Source: Microstegium vimineum
Lineage: Eukaryota > Streptophyta > Magnoliopsida > Poales > Poaceae
DNA length: 64,000 nt
NCBI GenBank assembly: GCA_022036555.1
Contig: CM039141.1
Coordinates: 13,553,498-13,617,497, forward strand
Direction of reading: 5' to 3'
Below, one piece after another: positions 11,631-23,800 of the stretch. The number at the start of each line of letters is the position of its first letter. Within the stretch, counting starts at the first letter, position 1. Under the pieces are notes generated by a model, which was given only the letters and a program-made list of their open reading frames with translations, had not been told where the DNA came from and did no database searches. The translations under genes and the position numbers were made by a program.

Positions 11631-11885
11631 GTTGGTCCTGGGAGATAGCTGTCCTTGAAGAGGAAGTAGTTCGCAAGGAACTGCACCTGCTGTCCTTGTA
11701 CCAGAGCTGCATTCGATCAAGTACATCGGCGTATTCCTCGTGCCTCTGATGTTTTGTGGAATCACACAGGAGCTGTTCAGATCGTCTTCAGGGCGGTCTA
11801 GCCTTTGCCACTTCTGAGTGCTTCAATCGACTGAATATGTGCCCAAGATCTGTTGCCATGCTTTCAAAGAGGACATACTAAAGGT
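11620..11885 (+). pseudogene. Relic of a DUF547/MIP1-like leucine-zipper gene
   Basis: In one frame from 11636 the sequence reads WEIAVLEEEVVRKELHLLSL followed by YQSCI, then a TGA at 11747-11749. It resembles the N-terminal coiled coil of plant DUF547 proteins (ternary complex factor MIP1-like). Further on, about 11825-11884 reads STEYVPKICCHAFKEDILK and then a GT, like the segment preceding the DUF547 domain. The two parts are in different frames with a stop between, and no DUF547 domain follows, so this is a small broken fragment. The assignment rests on remembered family patterns and is moderate. Confidence 0.45.
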
Positions 11886-11889
11886 GCAT

Positions 11890-14382
11890 CTATGTTGTCT
11901 ACTGCAAGCTTTCACTGGTATAGAATTTGTCATCAGTCAAGCACAGCTGCTCAGCTCATGTGTTCTGTTGGTTTCTGTTAGGTTTTTCTCCTCTGGCAAT
12001 TTCTGGCTATTATGGCAATGAAACTGGAGATCTCTTGACAGGCGTGTCTTAGATCGAGAAATTTTGAGGTATGAAAATTGGTGATGCAAATACTTGTATG
12101 CTTGATGCTTTTTTGTTGTTATTTGTGCTGGAATGGTAATGAAATTATTTATGAAATAAATATTGTACATATGACCTAGCTACTGGGCATGAGAGTGGAA
12201 GCAAACAAAGTATAGCTAAGCACAAAAATGCTAGGATATTTATCTTCCTGATTGGAATCTGTGATTATAGTCCGTCGATTTTGGTTTCTCGGGTGGTTAC
12301 CCGTACAATTCTAATCACTGTTGTGCAGTATTGACATCATCATACTGTTTCTTGAATGGATAATTGATCCCCTATCAACTGTTAGCACTTAAATTTTTAT
12401 AGAACACCCAAGCTTTAAAATCCATTGTTGTTTGGACTACTCGATCAGTTTGTGAAGACTGGAAAATAACTGTGCTCGTGATGTCAATCTGATACCCAAC
12501 ATTACAACATAGTTCAGTACATCATTTAGGTCTGAACAAACATCATTCATCCTTGTGGGACAAATTAAACAACATAAATTAGCTTACTAAATAGACATCA
12601 ATAGGTTCTAAAATGGCTTTAAAGGGATTGGTCTGTTGTGGGCCCTGAAAAGACTGACCGTTGGACTCGTTTAGCGATGATTCTGGTACTGAATTTAATC
12701 TATGACAGCAGGAGGAGTATTGACAATATTTTCTCTGTGGTGGTCGTCTATATTCCCTCATCTTCAATCCTATTCATTTTTTACTCTGGTTCCTCTCGTT
12801 TACTTTCCCTCCTTTCGTGCTTGGCCTCAGGGTTGGGAATTTTGTGTCTACCTATCCTGCACATCGGCTTGCATTTTAAGCCTGTTTGTGTTGCGGTTGT
12901 TCTGTCGGATTGTTGCATAGTACTCTTCCTCCTAAGAATCCATCAAGAAAATGTTAGAACCTAGTTATTTTGAACAATCTAGTGTATAAGTTCATGGGTA
13001 AAGAAAAACTTTCAATATGAATTAAAAGTTCATACTGTGATAGGATATTCGTTTATGATGTTGGCGTTTCATGGTTACGGTCAGAAAGTAGATCCTCGTG
13101 CATATTCTCCGTTTAAATCCTTGCATTTGTGTATATAGAAGCGAAACTAGTGTGTCGTCATGAATATAGCAACTATTGAACGTAGTATATAGCAATTGGA
13201 ATGAACCAAGGATTTTAGAACTCACATCTGTGAAAGATAGGTCATTTGATGTTCCAATCTCATGCTTGCTATAGTATATTATGAATGGCCCGCATGAATG
13301 ACTGTAACGGAAAACATAAGAATAAGCTAATTGAAGTAGAGAGAATTTAATATAGACAAGGGGAAAAAAGAGTACCGGCTTTTTGCTGTGGTACACATAT
13401 TGGATGGAGATTACCTTCTTGTTGGACCCTCTTTGCACAGTATGCCCCCGGCTCCATTGTGGATGCATCTAAAGAATTATGGAATAAGGAAATGTTAATA
13501 ATGAATGTGTGCTATTGTATTCAATGGCACCTGGTAATCCCATTTTTAATGTATTGTGTTGTTGTGTGCAATGAGCTATTATACAGTGATGACTATGGTT
13601 CGTGAGTTTCTATCACTTAACTGCAGCTAGCTATGTTGCTTCTGATTTAACTGCAATCTGTTTTTATTTAGGTTGTTTTTTCTGCTCTCATATGTCCTAT
13701 TATCTGCCTAACTAAATTGCAGTATGAACCACAAACCATGCACACAAGATATTACAGAAAAAAATTCGTACGCGTACATAGCTAGAAAAATAAATGTTAC
13801 GGGGGCTGATCAAAACCATTTCGGTACCAAATCAAAGCAATCTATTTGTCATACATTGAAACACGATTGATACAATCTCAGCAATTTTGTCGCGGTTAGT
13901 GGTTTGACATTTTTGTTGGTAATGATTTTCTGACGCAGCGGATGGTGCGGGCCTGCTATGAGTGGTGATCCAATCTCAGCTGACGTTTCGGTGAAACAGG
14001 TTGAGAAAGGCCTAACTCAAAGCCTTTCTGTCACTGCTGGACTGCCTTAGTGTTGGATTAAGGTCAGTTCTTTTTTTCAGTTACTGTATGACCTATGCTT
14101 GATATTTTTGGTTGAATGGGTATACTGGGTTTTCATCCTCTATTTTGCTTTTTGTCCAAAATGTTGTCTATAGGTTGCTCACTTGGACTTTTGATTGTAT
14201 CTGTTTATTCAATTAATGTGCTTTGTTTCCAGGATTCAACATCGGCGTGTGTTTAGCATGGTGAAAATATGCTGCAATAGCACGAGTGATTGCTGTTCTT
14301 GTATGAAATTTGCAAGAGCGAGGATTCAAATAGAAGATGGGATCATGCTAGGGGGTGTGGTATCATGCAGGAGGCTTCATCA
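11890..14382. other. Intergenic, no gene recognised
   Basis: The stretch contains scattered short open frames without recognisable domains. There are no transposon termini that I can define. Confidence 0.5.
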
Positions 14383-14405
14383 GGGGGGGGGTGGGTGGGG
14401 GGGGT

Positions 14406-14444
<39 letters not shown>

Positions 14445-14955
14445 GGGGGGGGTGGGGTGGGGGGGGGGTGGGGGGGGGGGGTGGGGGGGGGGTGTGGGGT
14501 GGGGTGGGGGGTGGTTGGGGTGGGTGGGGGTGGTGGGTTGGTGGGGTGTGGGTGGGTTGGTTGTGTGTGGGGTTGTGGGGGGGGGGTGTTTGGGTGGGGG
14601 GGTGGGGGGTGTTGGGGTGGGTGGGTGGGGTGGGGTTGTTGTGGGTTGTTGTGTGGTGGTGGGTGGGGGGTGTGTGGGGGGTGGTGGGTGTGTGGGGGTG
14701 TGTTGGTTGTTGGGTTGTGTTTTGTGTTTGTGGGTGGTGTGGGGTGTGTTGGTTTTTGGGTGTGTTGTTGTTGTTTTGGTGTTGGGGTGTTTTGGTGTGT
14801 TTTGGTGTGTTGTGGTGTGTGTGGTGTGGTTTTGTGGTGGTGTTTGGTGTTTGTTTTTTTTGGGTTGTGGTGTTTGGGTTGGTTTGTGGTTTTTGTTTGT
14901 TGTTGTTTGTTTTGTTGTTGGGTGTTGTTGTTTTGTTGTGTGGTTGTGGGTTTGT
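14383..14955. repeat. 573-base block containing only G and T
   Basis: Every base from 14383 to 14955 is G or T, with no A or C. The left part is nearly pure poly-G with scattered T, and T becomes progressively more frequent to the right. The open frames across it are composition artefacts. It could be a genuine low-complexity tract or, more likely, an assembly or sequencing artefact (see findings). Confidence 0.95.
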
Positions 14956-14989
14956 AATTTGTCAACACCCTTTAGGCTCGAAAAATTGA

Positions 14990-15480
14990 CCAATAATAAA
15001 CATTGTAGAAACTAGAAAAAGTTATGATGAAACATTGTTCTGTCTTCATTACCCTTTTTGATTTGTGATCTTCTTGTCATGCAAAATTGCATTTGAATGT
15101 TTGATTTAAATATGTATTTTTCAAAACAATACCTCCGGATGGAAACAAGTACCAAAATACACTTTGTAGATCTAGAAATGTTATGAAACATTGTAGTTTG
15201 ATACCTTTTTTTATTTTAGTCTTGCGTTTGTCATGCCTAATACATTTGAATTGCTTTGATTTAAATTTGGTATTTTTCAACCACCTCGGATGGAAAAAAA
15301 ACCAAACATAAACTTTGTAGAAACTTCAAAAAGTTATGTAAAACATTGTAGTGATAACTTATTGATTTGAGTTATTCTTGTCATGCAAAATGCATTTGAA
15401 TTGCTTTGAATTAAAGTTTGAAATTTGACCAAAAACACCGCAGATGGAAAAAGAACAAATAAACCTTTGTAGACTCAAAA
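14990..15480. repeat. Degenerate tandem array, ~150-bp unit, about three copies
   Basis: Three successive units share the order: TTTGTAGA, AAAGTTATG, AACATTGTAG, TCTTGTCATGC, GCATTTGAATTGCTTTGA, ATTTTTCAA and CGGATGGAAA. The units start near 14994, 15154 and 15306. Copies differ by many small indels. It abuts the G/T-only block. Confidence 0.75.
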
Positions 15481-15489
15481 AGTATGGAA

Positions 15490-18420
15490 TCCAATGTAGT
15501 TGTTTACTTTCCAAACCGGTTTAATAGTTGATGGGGTTTTCGTAGAATATATAAAAGGTATAGAGACGTCAAACTTTGATGGTTTCCTTTTTTATTGAAT
15601 GGTATTAGCAAAAAGTCAACTTTTGTATACAAAAAATATATTTGAAAAGGTTTTGGAGAAAAAAAAAAACAAACGATGGAAAAACAAATCAAAAGAAAGA
15701 GAGTATTTTTAAATGGCTTTTGAAAGAGGAAGTACATCCAAAGTTTAATTTAAAAATGTTTTTGAAGTGTTTTGAAACAGTGTTTTGGTGAAAAGAACGA
15801 TGATTAAATAAAAAGATTGGAAAAACCACCCTTTTCGCTATTGGCCGCAGGCCCAAACATCCTGGGATTCTTCCATTGACCCCTGCTCTCCTTTTCTCCT
15901 CCCTCGGTGAATCCCACTCCGCCACGGGAGCAGTCCTCCCTTCATCCTTGCTCTGATGGGTTATGCACGCACAGTCAGCTCCTTTCCCTACCACTCCGCC
16001 GAGTTGGAGTCCGAGAACGTCTCCCCAATCACGCCAACTGAATTCCTTGATCCGATTTTTCTCATATTTAGCCGCCTTACCCCCCCCCCCAGAAACGTGA
16101 GCAGCAGCGGCCTCCGAAGCTCCGTCCGCCGCCATCGCATTGTGCCCCCTCGACGGTCACTGTCATCCCATGCCATAGCGGAAACGCTTCACGAAGAAGC
16201 GCGCCTCTGACTTCATCAACGCTCATTGCGACTGAAGCCTTGGTGTGAAGCTTCACGTCCCTCCCTTTTCTCACGGAGCGCTCTGATTCGTTCGGATTGC
16301 TTACACCAACCTCGCCGTCCGTTGCAGGTGGATCACATCCCACGTCGGCAAGCCGCGGGCCCTTGCTGTTGCCATACCGAACACACGAAGCACCCAGGTG
16401 CGTTTAGCGTTGCTCCCCACTTCCTCCAATTGTAGGAGGCAGGTCGAAGGATGTTTCACTATACATAATGTTTACGATTGTTGTGTACAATGATTTGTTG
16501 GCTGGGGCCATCTTGTCACTTTCTTCCACTTTTCATCTTAGCAGTTGAATATAGTAGCTATCTTTTTTAGCAAGTTTGGAACTTGTTATATGAAGATGCA
16601 GAACATGGATTTATACAGGAATTGTTGGACAATACCTCAAATTGTTTTTAGCGACAGATATAAAGCAAAAAAAGTCATAATTAGGAAGTTGAAATTGTAG
16701 TATGCGAGCTAGCTTTGCACAACAGGAGGGGCATAAGAAGCAAAGGAAAAGCATATACAATACAATTTTTTTATTATCATGGCAAGAGCCTTGGACTTTG
16801 AATAAGCAAAATAATGTTGTCACTTTAATTCATTTCACTGTCACAATATCCTCAAGATCAGAACTATAGAGCTCTTGCTTGCTGCCTGCACACCAGAAGT
16901 GACAAGAAGAACTGTTAGGCATCTTCAATACGAGTCCCCTTTCCAACCCAACATATTATTGGTTCAACCTGACAAATAATCCATTGCTTAATAAATCCAA
17001 CAACCCTTGGGGTTCATGTAATTTGGAGTCACGTTAGCTTAGTGATAAATACTGAATATCAGTTGCAACTTGTAATATGAACACATTGTCAAAGAATTGA
17101 GCACTGTTAGCAGAGAAAGCCAAGATTGAAACCAATTTATATAGAGCACATTTTAAAATTCACAAATTGTAACATATCTGCTGCTGTCCAGAGAAGGTCT
17201 GCAAGCAATTGCGATCAAGTTTCCTTGCTACTGTTAGTTTTCAATACCATGCAACCGCATAGCAATTTAGAATGTTCATGCTTGTTTTACAAGCATTGAT
17301 CAATTATCTACAGGCCTATTTGTATATTTAAGGTTTAACTGATTCAGATGTTGTGCACTGCTTGTTTCTGGGGGGGGTGGAAAAACCCTTTTTTTTTTAT
17401 TAGTATATTATTTTTATTCCTCTATTAATGTCAATTGGATTCCTCTGGCCAAAACTGAAATCATTTTTTGTCTATGATTTATGAAACTGCTAAACGTCAA
17501 AATACAAAGGTACTTGGATCCTAGCAACAACATGCAACAAGTTCAGTATTCGCTGACGGATTGGGTAGGAGAAGGCTAGCAAACTTAAGAGGGGACTTGT
17601 GAGTGGATTTGAATTGAAGTTACAGCGTTCACCGTTCTGACATGATATCAAAACAGACAAGAGCGACACAAAATGACCGTACATAAATTTCTCAGCGAAA
17701 ATTTGCTGGACACAGGGAAAACCATTGAGCAGAACGACATTGCCAAAGTGAACATGGAGGTCGAGTGTTGGTCAACTTGCTGCCAAAAGTGTTACATGAT
17801 CATACGTTTGGCCTTTGCCGAGAAGATGAGTAGCCGGAACGCTCCGTGTACTCTCCTTAAATCAAGTTTTATTCAAAATACCTTGAAGAAAATGGTTGTA
17901 GGCTTGCTATTTTCATGGTTAGGTGATGCTCTATATTTGCGTGATGAGTTTCTTTTGCAGATGAATCCACATGTAAGTAGTGCGCCACGCTAGTATTTGC
18001 ATGATCGACGCTGCCTTGCGGGCTGGGTGCTCGCTACGTCGGTTCTCACATATGGGAGTTAGTTCAAGTGCTCTTTTTTTTTATCTGTACCAATACGGAG
18101 TAGAACTTATTCCTCATTACCTAATTATGTAAGATCTGATGTAAGTTTGTTACAAATGGTAAATAATGCGTGGCTATAATATTGCATAAGCTCCATCCCG
18201 GCCACAGGGTTCCTGGGTCCATGTTGTGCAGACTAAACTTGATCTCAGACACAGTGTATTTATCCTTGAATTAGTGAATGAAACACACAAAAAAGTTGTG
18301 CTCGGCATACTGGCAAATTCAAGCTCTAGCCCAATTCACAACACGAATTCAGGTTGATCAAGGAACCATGTAGCGAGCGGCACCAACCCTGACCTTGCCA
18401 AACTCCGAAAGCACAAAATT
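15490..18420. other. Intergenic, no gene recognised
   Basis: A moderately GC-rich patch at 15840-16440 gives short open frames but no recognised domain; it could be an old exon or promoter fragment. The remainder is AT-rich and non-coding as far as I can see. Confidence 0.45.
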
Positions 18421-18424
18421 TGTT

Positions 18425-18645
18425 TTGGTAGGTGAAACAAAAAAAAATTTTAACCTAAGTTGCAAAAAAGATTCCCAAAGTTTTTAGAGCTCACGATATA
18501 TTCCATAAAATATCTACATTAATGAATGACCAAAACATTTTTTAGTAGTTGAAAAAAAAAATTAACCTAAGATGCAAAAAGATTCAAAGTTTTAGAGTTC
18601 ACGATATATACCAAAGTTTTTGAGTTCACGATATATACCATAAAT
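18425..18645. repeat. Local degenerate direct repeats
   Basis: AACCTAAG(T/A)TGCAAAAA(A)GATTC followed by AAAGTTTT and a TCACGATATAT box occurs at about 18450-18510 and 18555-18612. The AAAGTTTTTGAGTTCACGAT part recurs at 18612-18640. Confidence 0.7.
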
Positions 18646-18879
18646 AATGACAATGAAGATTGAAATAATTTGAAACATGAGCATAATATTTTTGGTATCA
18701 GTGAAGAATAACAGTGGCCAAAAAACAATTATTATTTTTACTGAAATACTCGATAGTAATTTGAACATGCGTAAAGACAGCCGCATTGTCGTTCAAACTC
18801 ACCTAGAACCCAGGAAAAAAAAAATGAAAGCAATACAAGGAGCCATTCAGCATCACCATTATCCATGACCATATGGAAC

Positions 18880-19702
18880 TTTTGGCTCAGGTCCAGCTAG
18901 GTGCTTCACAAATTCGTGAGTTGGCACCAGCTAGGTGCCTTTTTTTTCACCAAATTCGTGACAAGGATGTATATAATTCAGTGCATGGCTGAACACTGTG
19001 AGTCTTGACTTTCTACACATAAACATCACCAACATCAGATTATAGCTTATGTGGTAACATGTTCATAGCAGCTTGTTCTAGATCTACAAGGAGCTGATGC
19101 TGAGCTGTAAAATAATTCAAAAGGACAAGAACTACCAAAGATTTTAATTCGTGTTTTAAAAAATTTAACTCGAAAAAAAAAATTCCCCCCCTAAGTTACA
19201 AAAAATTCAGTCCCCCCTTGCCAAAGAAAAAAAAGGCCCGGGAAACCCTCCCTGTACACCTGAAGTTTTCGCCCCCCTTGCCAAAAAAAAAAGAAACCCA
19301 AGGGGCAGAACAAGTACGGGCTTCATGTGGCCTGGGACTTGGATGATAAAAGAGAACCGCCCAATGCAATGAATTGGCTAGATTTAAATCCAATGGATTA
19401 AAACTTTAGAGTGCCAGGAAAAAACTCAGAATCAAGGGCATGAACATATTAGAATTTAAACTCTTGGAAGCAGGGGGCCAAAAATCCATTGTGCCCAAAA
19501 TGGGATATAAATCTAACGTTGTGCATTTTATCAGAGTTTTACAAAAGACCAATAAAGGACCCCAAATCAAGGATTTTGAGTTTTTACTGCTACCAAATGA
19601 AGGCTAGCAACTAAAAATTTTTACCCCATGCACAATTGAAGAGAAATTTATCCGGGTTTGGTCTGCAAGACAGCCATTTTTCAAGGCCCCTCATGTTTTA
19701 GT
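18880..19702. other. Repetitive, homopolymer-rich sequence flanking the assembly gap
   Basis: CCAGCTAGGTGC recurs at 18892 and 18927, each followed by an AAATTCGTGA box. CCCCCCTTGCCAAAGAAAAA recurs at about 19211 and 19273. Runs of A and C are unusually common. This suggests difficult or poorly polished sequence next to the N run. Confidence 0.6.
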
Positions 19703-19802
19703 NNNNNNNNNNNNNNNNNNNNNNNNNNNNNNNNNNNNNNNNNNNNNNNNNNNNNNNNNNNNNNNNNNNNNNNNNNNNNNNNNNNNNNNNNNNNNNNNNN
19801 NN
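19703..19802. other. Assembly gap (100 N)
   Basis: Exactly 100 N characters occur here, a conventional placeholder for a gap of unknown size. It truncates the F-box/DUF295 gene. Confidence 0.99.
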
Positions 19803-20524
19803 GCCGTCGCCAGGCCTGGCGACGACGAGCACCGCCGGGTAATGAAGGAGATCGCAAGCGTGCAGTCGTCGCCGACGATCCTGAGGCCTCTGACCTCGAG
19901 CGCGTCCGCGAGGCTGTACTCGGAGATCTCCTCCCGCGTCTCCGGGGGCAGCAGCGGGTCCAGCGAGGGGAGCTCGGCGAGCTGCCTCGTGACCGGGTTC
20001 AGCAGGCGGACCACGTAGGTGGACTCGTCGAGCAGCGCGAGGAGGCCCTCCGTGGTGGCCCCGAGCTGGTGGTGCCCGTCGAGCTCCGGGAGCTCCGTCT
20101 GGACGCACCGCCCGGTGCAGACGTTGAGGAAGCGCCGTCTGTGGCGGCCGGGGCCGGGCGACGCGGCCTCGCGGAGCATGATCCACCGGTGCGGGTAGAA
20201 GCGGCGGTCCGCCAGCAGGCACCCGCCGTGCGCTGGTCGAGGTCGAGGGGTGGTGGTGGCCTCGGTGACGATGCCCTGCCGCCACGCGCGGCACACGGCC
20301 CGGAAGCTCACGTAGTCCGACACGTCGTTTGCCAGCGCGCGCTCCGCGATGACTCCCGCCGGTCCGTAGTTCAGGCCCGCCCAAGGTGACGACGAGGTTG
20401 ATGCAAGGGCGGCGTATGGTGGCGGCTCGGTTGTGACGCTTGCCCGCCGCTTGGCATCGCGAGAGGGAGTCTCCTGGTCGAACGATGGGGATGCCATCCG
20501 ATTCAGTTGCAGTATTCTAGCCAT
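19803..20524 (-). CDS. F-box/DUF295-type protein, partial (C-terminus lost in the gap)
   Basis: The minus-strand frame is open from an upstream ATG into the N run. SSPWAGLNYGPAGVIAERAL followed by ANDVSDYVSFRAVCRAWR is the F-box-like N-terminus of the grass DUF295 family. DRRFYPHRWIML, a region like FLNVCTGRCVQTELPELDGH, LLALLDESTYVVRLLNPVTR and LAELPSLDPLLPPE match the DUF295 beta-propeller-like part. In cereals these are a large, fast-evolving family assumed to act as SCF ubiquitin-ligase adaptors. Candidate starts are 20524 (MARIL), 20497 (MASPS) and 20584; I chose 20524 without strong evidence. The gene lies head-to-head with the O-fucosyltransferase-like gene, start codons about 350 bases apart. 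Confidence 0.85.
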
Positions 20525-20872
20525 TTGGGCCTGGGCCAAGTTGGCCTGCTCGCTACTACCTTTCGGCCTGCTCGCTGCTACCAATTACAAAATGGAATAT
20601 ACATATATGTATACTATATATATTACTGTACTATTTATTTCTTACACCTATATCTTGGGTATTCCAAAGAATACCCAGGCATACCCTGGCGCCGCCTCTG
20701 GTTGTACGGAGTAGGTAGCGAACACTAGAACCACCGTTTGGTTCAACAGTCACCATCATCCACCGTCCGTCTTTCCCACCCGTTTTTCCTTCACCAGTCA
20801 CCACCTCACTCCACGTCTCCCTCCGCCCCTCCCGCGCTGCTCACTGCCCACCGACACTCCCCCTCCGCCGCC
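20525..20872. promoter_or_regulatory. Shared intergenic region between two divergent genes
   Basis: Only about 350 bases separate the two start codons. An AT-rich core (20585-20660) with TATATATG-type words is flanked by a CT-rich leader toward the O-fucosyltransferase gene. It may act as a bidirectional promoter; no defined element is certain. An in-frame upstream ATG at 20738 would extend the O-fucosyltransferase protein by 45 residues. Confidence 0.4.
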
Positions 20873-23800
20873 ATGGACCGCGGCCCTTCCGTCTCCGACG
20901 AGGACGACGACCTCGAGACCCTCGTACCGCAGAACCACGCCAAGCCCGCGTCCCCCTCCGCCCGCTCCCGCTCGCCGCCCTCCTCCTTCAGCGTCGCCGC
21001 GCTCCGCCCGGCGCTCCCCTCCTCCGCCGCCTCCCTCGGGCGCGTCATCTGGTCCCGCCGCTACCTCGTGCTCTTCGTCTCCCTCCCGCTCCTCTTCCTC
21101 ATCCTCTTCGTCTCCCTTGGCGGCGCGTCCTCCCTCCGCCTGCCCGCCTCTATCCGCCTCCCCTCCGCCGCGCCCGCCGCCGACCCCGCGGCCTCCCGCA
21201 TGCGCGAGGCCGAGCTGCGCGCGCTCTACCTCCTCCGCTCCCAGCGCTCCGGTCTGCTCGGCCTCTTCAACCGCACCGCCGCCCCCACCAACGGCTCCGC
21301 CCCCGCCCCCATCTCGCTCTCCGATCTCCAGTCCGCGCTCGAGAGCCAGATCAAGATCAACCGCGAGATCCAAGCGGCGCTCCTCTCCTCGCACCGCTCC
21401 GGGTCCGGCAATGCGACCGACGACGGCCTGGATCTCGATCTCCCTTTCGCCGGGTGCAGGAGGAGGGAATTGCCGGCCAACCGGCGGACCATTGAGTGGA
21501 ACCCCAAGAAAGACCGGTTCCTCTTTGCTATCTGCATCTCCGGGCAAATGTCCAACCACTTGATTTGCTTGGAGAAGCACATGTTCATGGCAGCGCTTCT
21601 TGGCCGTACCCTGGTGGTGCCCAGTCAGAAGGTGGATTACCAGTACGATCGGGTGCTTGATATCAACCACATTAATGATTGCATTGGGAGGAAAGTTGTG
21701 ATCACCTATGAGGAGTTTGTGGAGAAGAGGAAGAAAGTGGCCATCGATCAGTTCATATGCTACGCAGCCTCGCCTCCATGTTTCCTTGATGAGGACCATA
21801 TTAAGAAGCTGAAAGGACTCGGGATTTCTCTGGGCAAGATTGAGGCAGCTTGGCCAGAGGATGCAAAGCTGAAGGAGCCAAAGAAGAGATTTGTTGGGGA
21901 TATTACACCCAAGTTTTCAACAGAGGTTGAGGTCCTTGCCATTGGCGACATGTTCTATGCTGATATGGAGGATGAGTGGCTGAATCAACCTGGTGGTTCA
22001 TTGGCTCATAAGTGCAAAACTTTGATTCAACCAAATAGGCTCATAGTGCTCACTGCTCAACGCTTCGTCCAGACTTTCTTGGGAGGAAACTATATTGCTT
22101 TGCATTTTCGAAGGCATGGATTCCTTAAATTCTGGTGAGATACACTACTCCATCCTTTTATTTGTGAATTTTGTGAGTCAAACATATTATAGTAGCTGCA
22201 TTTACTATTTATAAGATTATATATGCTTGGTAGGCTCTTCTAGTAGATTGCTTCATCCTTTATTACAAATCTTGGGAATTCTAGGCTAGTCCTGGTCATA
22301 TCCTCTTTTAGCTATGGACAGTGCTTGATGTCCCCTTCTGTGATGCACATACAAAACCAGGCACTTGTTCTGACACAGAATGGTTGGACTTGGTTCTAGA
22401 TGCTTCTCTCAGATCTAGGCAAAATTTTATACTGCAAGTCAGCATCTGACATCTGCACGGTTACTCAAACTATTTTGTGCTTGGTCAATATAACTATTTA
22501 ATGAAGTGCCTGCTTAATAATGATTTTACCTTACAAACTGTATGATAGATATGATAAGAGTAATTTCCATAGCTTACTTTCATTAGTTATTCTCGGTGAT
22601 GTTGAGTGATGGTATCTGCTCTACCATTGACTATTACATTGAAACACTGTCCTTGTTAGTCTTGTAAGTTGACTTTGTTTTCTTGGATAATTCTACATGA
22701 TGTGCAGTTGATGAGAAGTGTTAAGGCATTCTTGTTACATGAATAATTCAATAGTTTGACCCTTGGAACTATGCGCAGTTGCGTACTGTCACGATGCCTG
22801 AACTAGTTACAGCATTTGTTGTCCTTATTTTTCTTCGATGGGATCTTTTAAATGCTCATATTGTGGTTCAATATTTCTGACCAATTGATCTTGATGCTTA
22901 TGGCCTGTGGCTGACAACAAAGGTGCTACATTCAACAATTTATAACAATATCCCAAAAACTCAATAACATTATGGAAACATCTATTAGTTACTTTTTAGC
23001 TTGTCACAAGGGGTTGCCAAAGCTCACAAGCAGCTCGGCTCAGGTTTTAAATCGTCCCATGTCTCGAACAAAAAAAGGAAACTCAGCAACATAACTGCCC
23101 AATTTTGAACTGGTAGCTGCACTTTGTTTCATATGCCACATGTTTATTGAGATGATAATAAAATTTAACTAGAATGTTGTAAAAAAATAAAAATAAAATT
23201 TGACTAGACCAATTTAGCAATCAATGGATTACAGTGACTCAAGAAGAGAGAAATTTCAATACAAGTAGTTAGACACAATAATCATGCATTGCTGGACATG
23301 TCACTATGTCAGTATGTTTAAATCTCTTGTTTGTCAAATTATTACATAAATAAATTTTAACTGACCTTGCATGCCAATCAAGCTTATTCGATACTGATCA
23401 CTGAATCAGTCAGTCTTCTGTGGCTCATAGTTTAATAATCTATTAAGCATCTTTATTTGCTTTATCAAAAGCTAAGACAATCTTATTCAATCAGGTTGAG
23501 TGGTGTGAGTTGAATGTGCTATTACTTTTTCCTTGTTATATTGGATACAGATCTATCATAGTACTATAGTAGCATCTATGCCTTAAATTTTAGTTACTGG
23601 CACGGTTATTAGGTGCTTAAGGTTGTGTATTATAAGTTATATGTATGCAACTGCATAAAGCTAGTACCCTGGTACATCACAGCTACAAAGTGATCCTGTT
23701 GGTATTTGGATATAGCTTGTTGGAGCTGGGCATTGCACTGATTCTGGGGAGTCTGTATGGTGATACAGCTTAGTTGGACATGAACATACAATGGTTTTTT

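Noticed and set aside
14195..15015. Long open frames giving Gly/Trp/Val-rich or Pro/Thr/His-rich proteins
   Set aside because: They are by-products of a block made only of G and T; no A or C means almost no stop codons in those frames.
15840..16440. Possible exon-rich gene fragment
   Set aside because: Short frames only, no recognised motif and no consistent splice chain.
20798..21799. 333-residue open frame on the minus strand
   Set aside because: It is the antisense shadow of the first O-fucosyltransferase exon.
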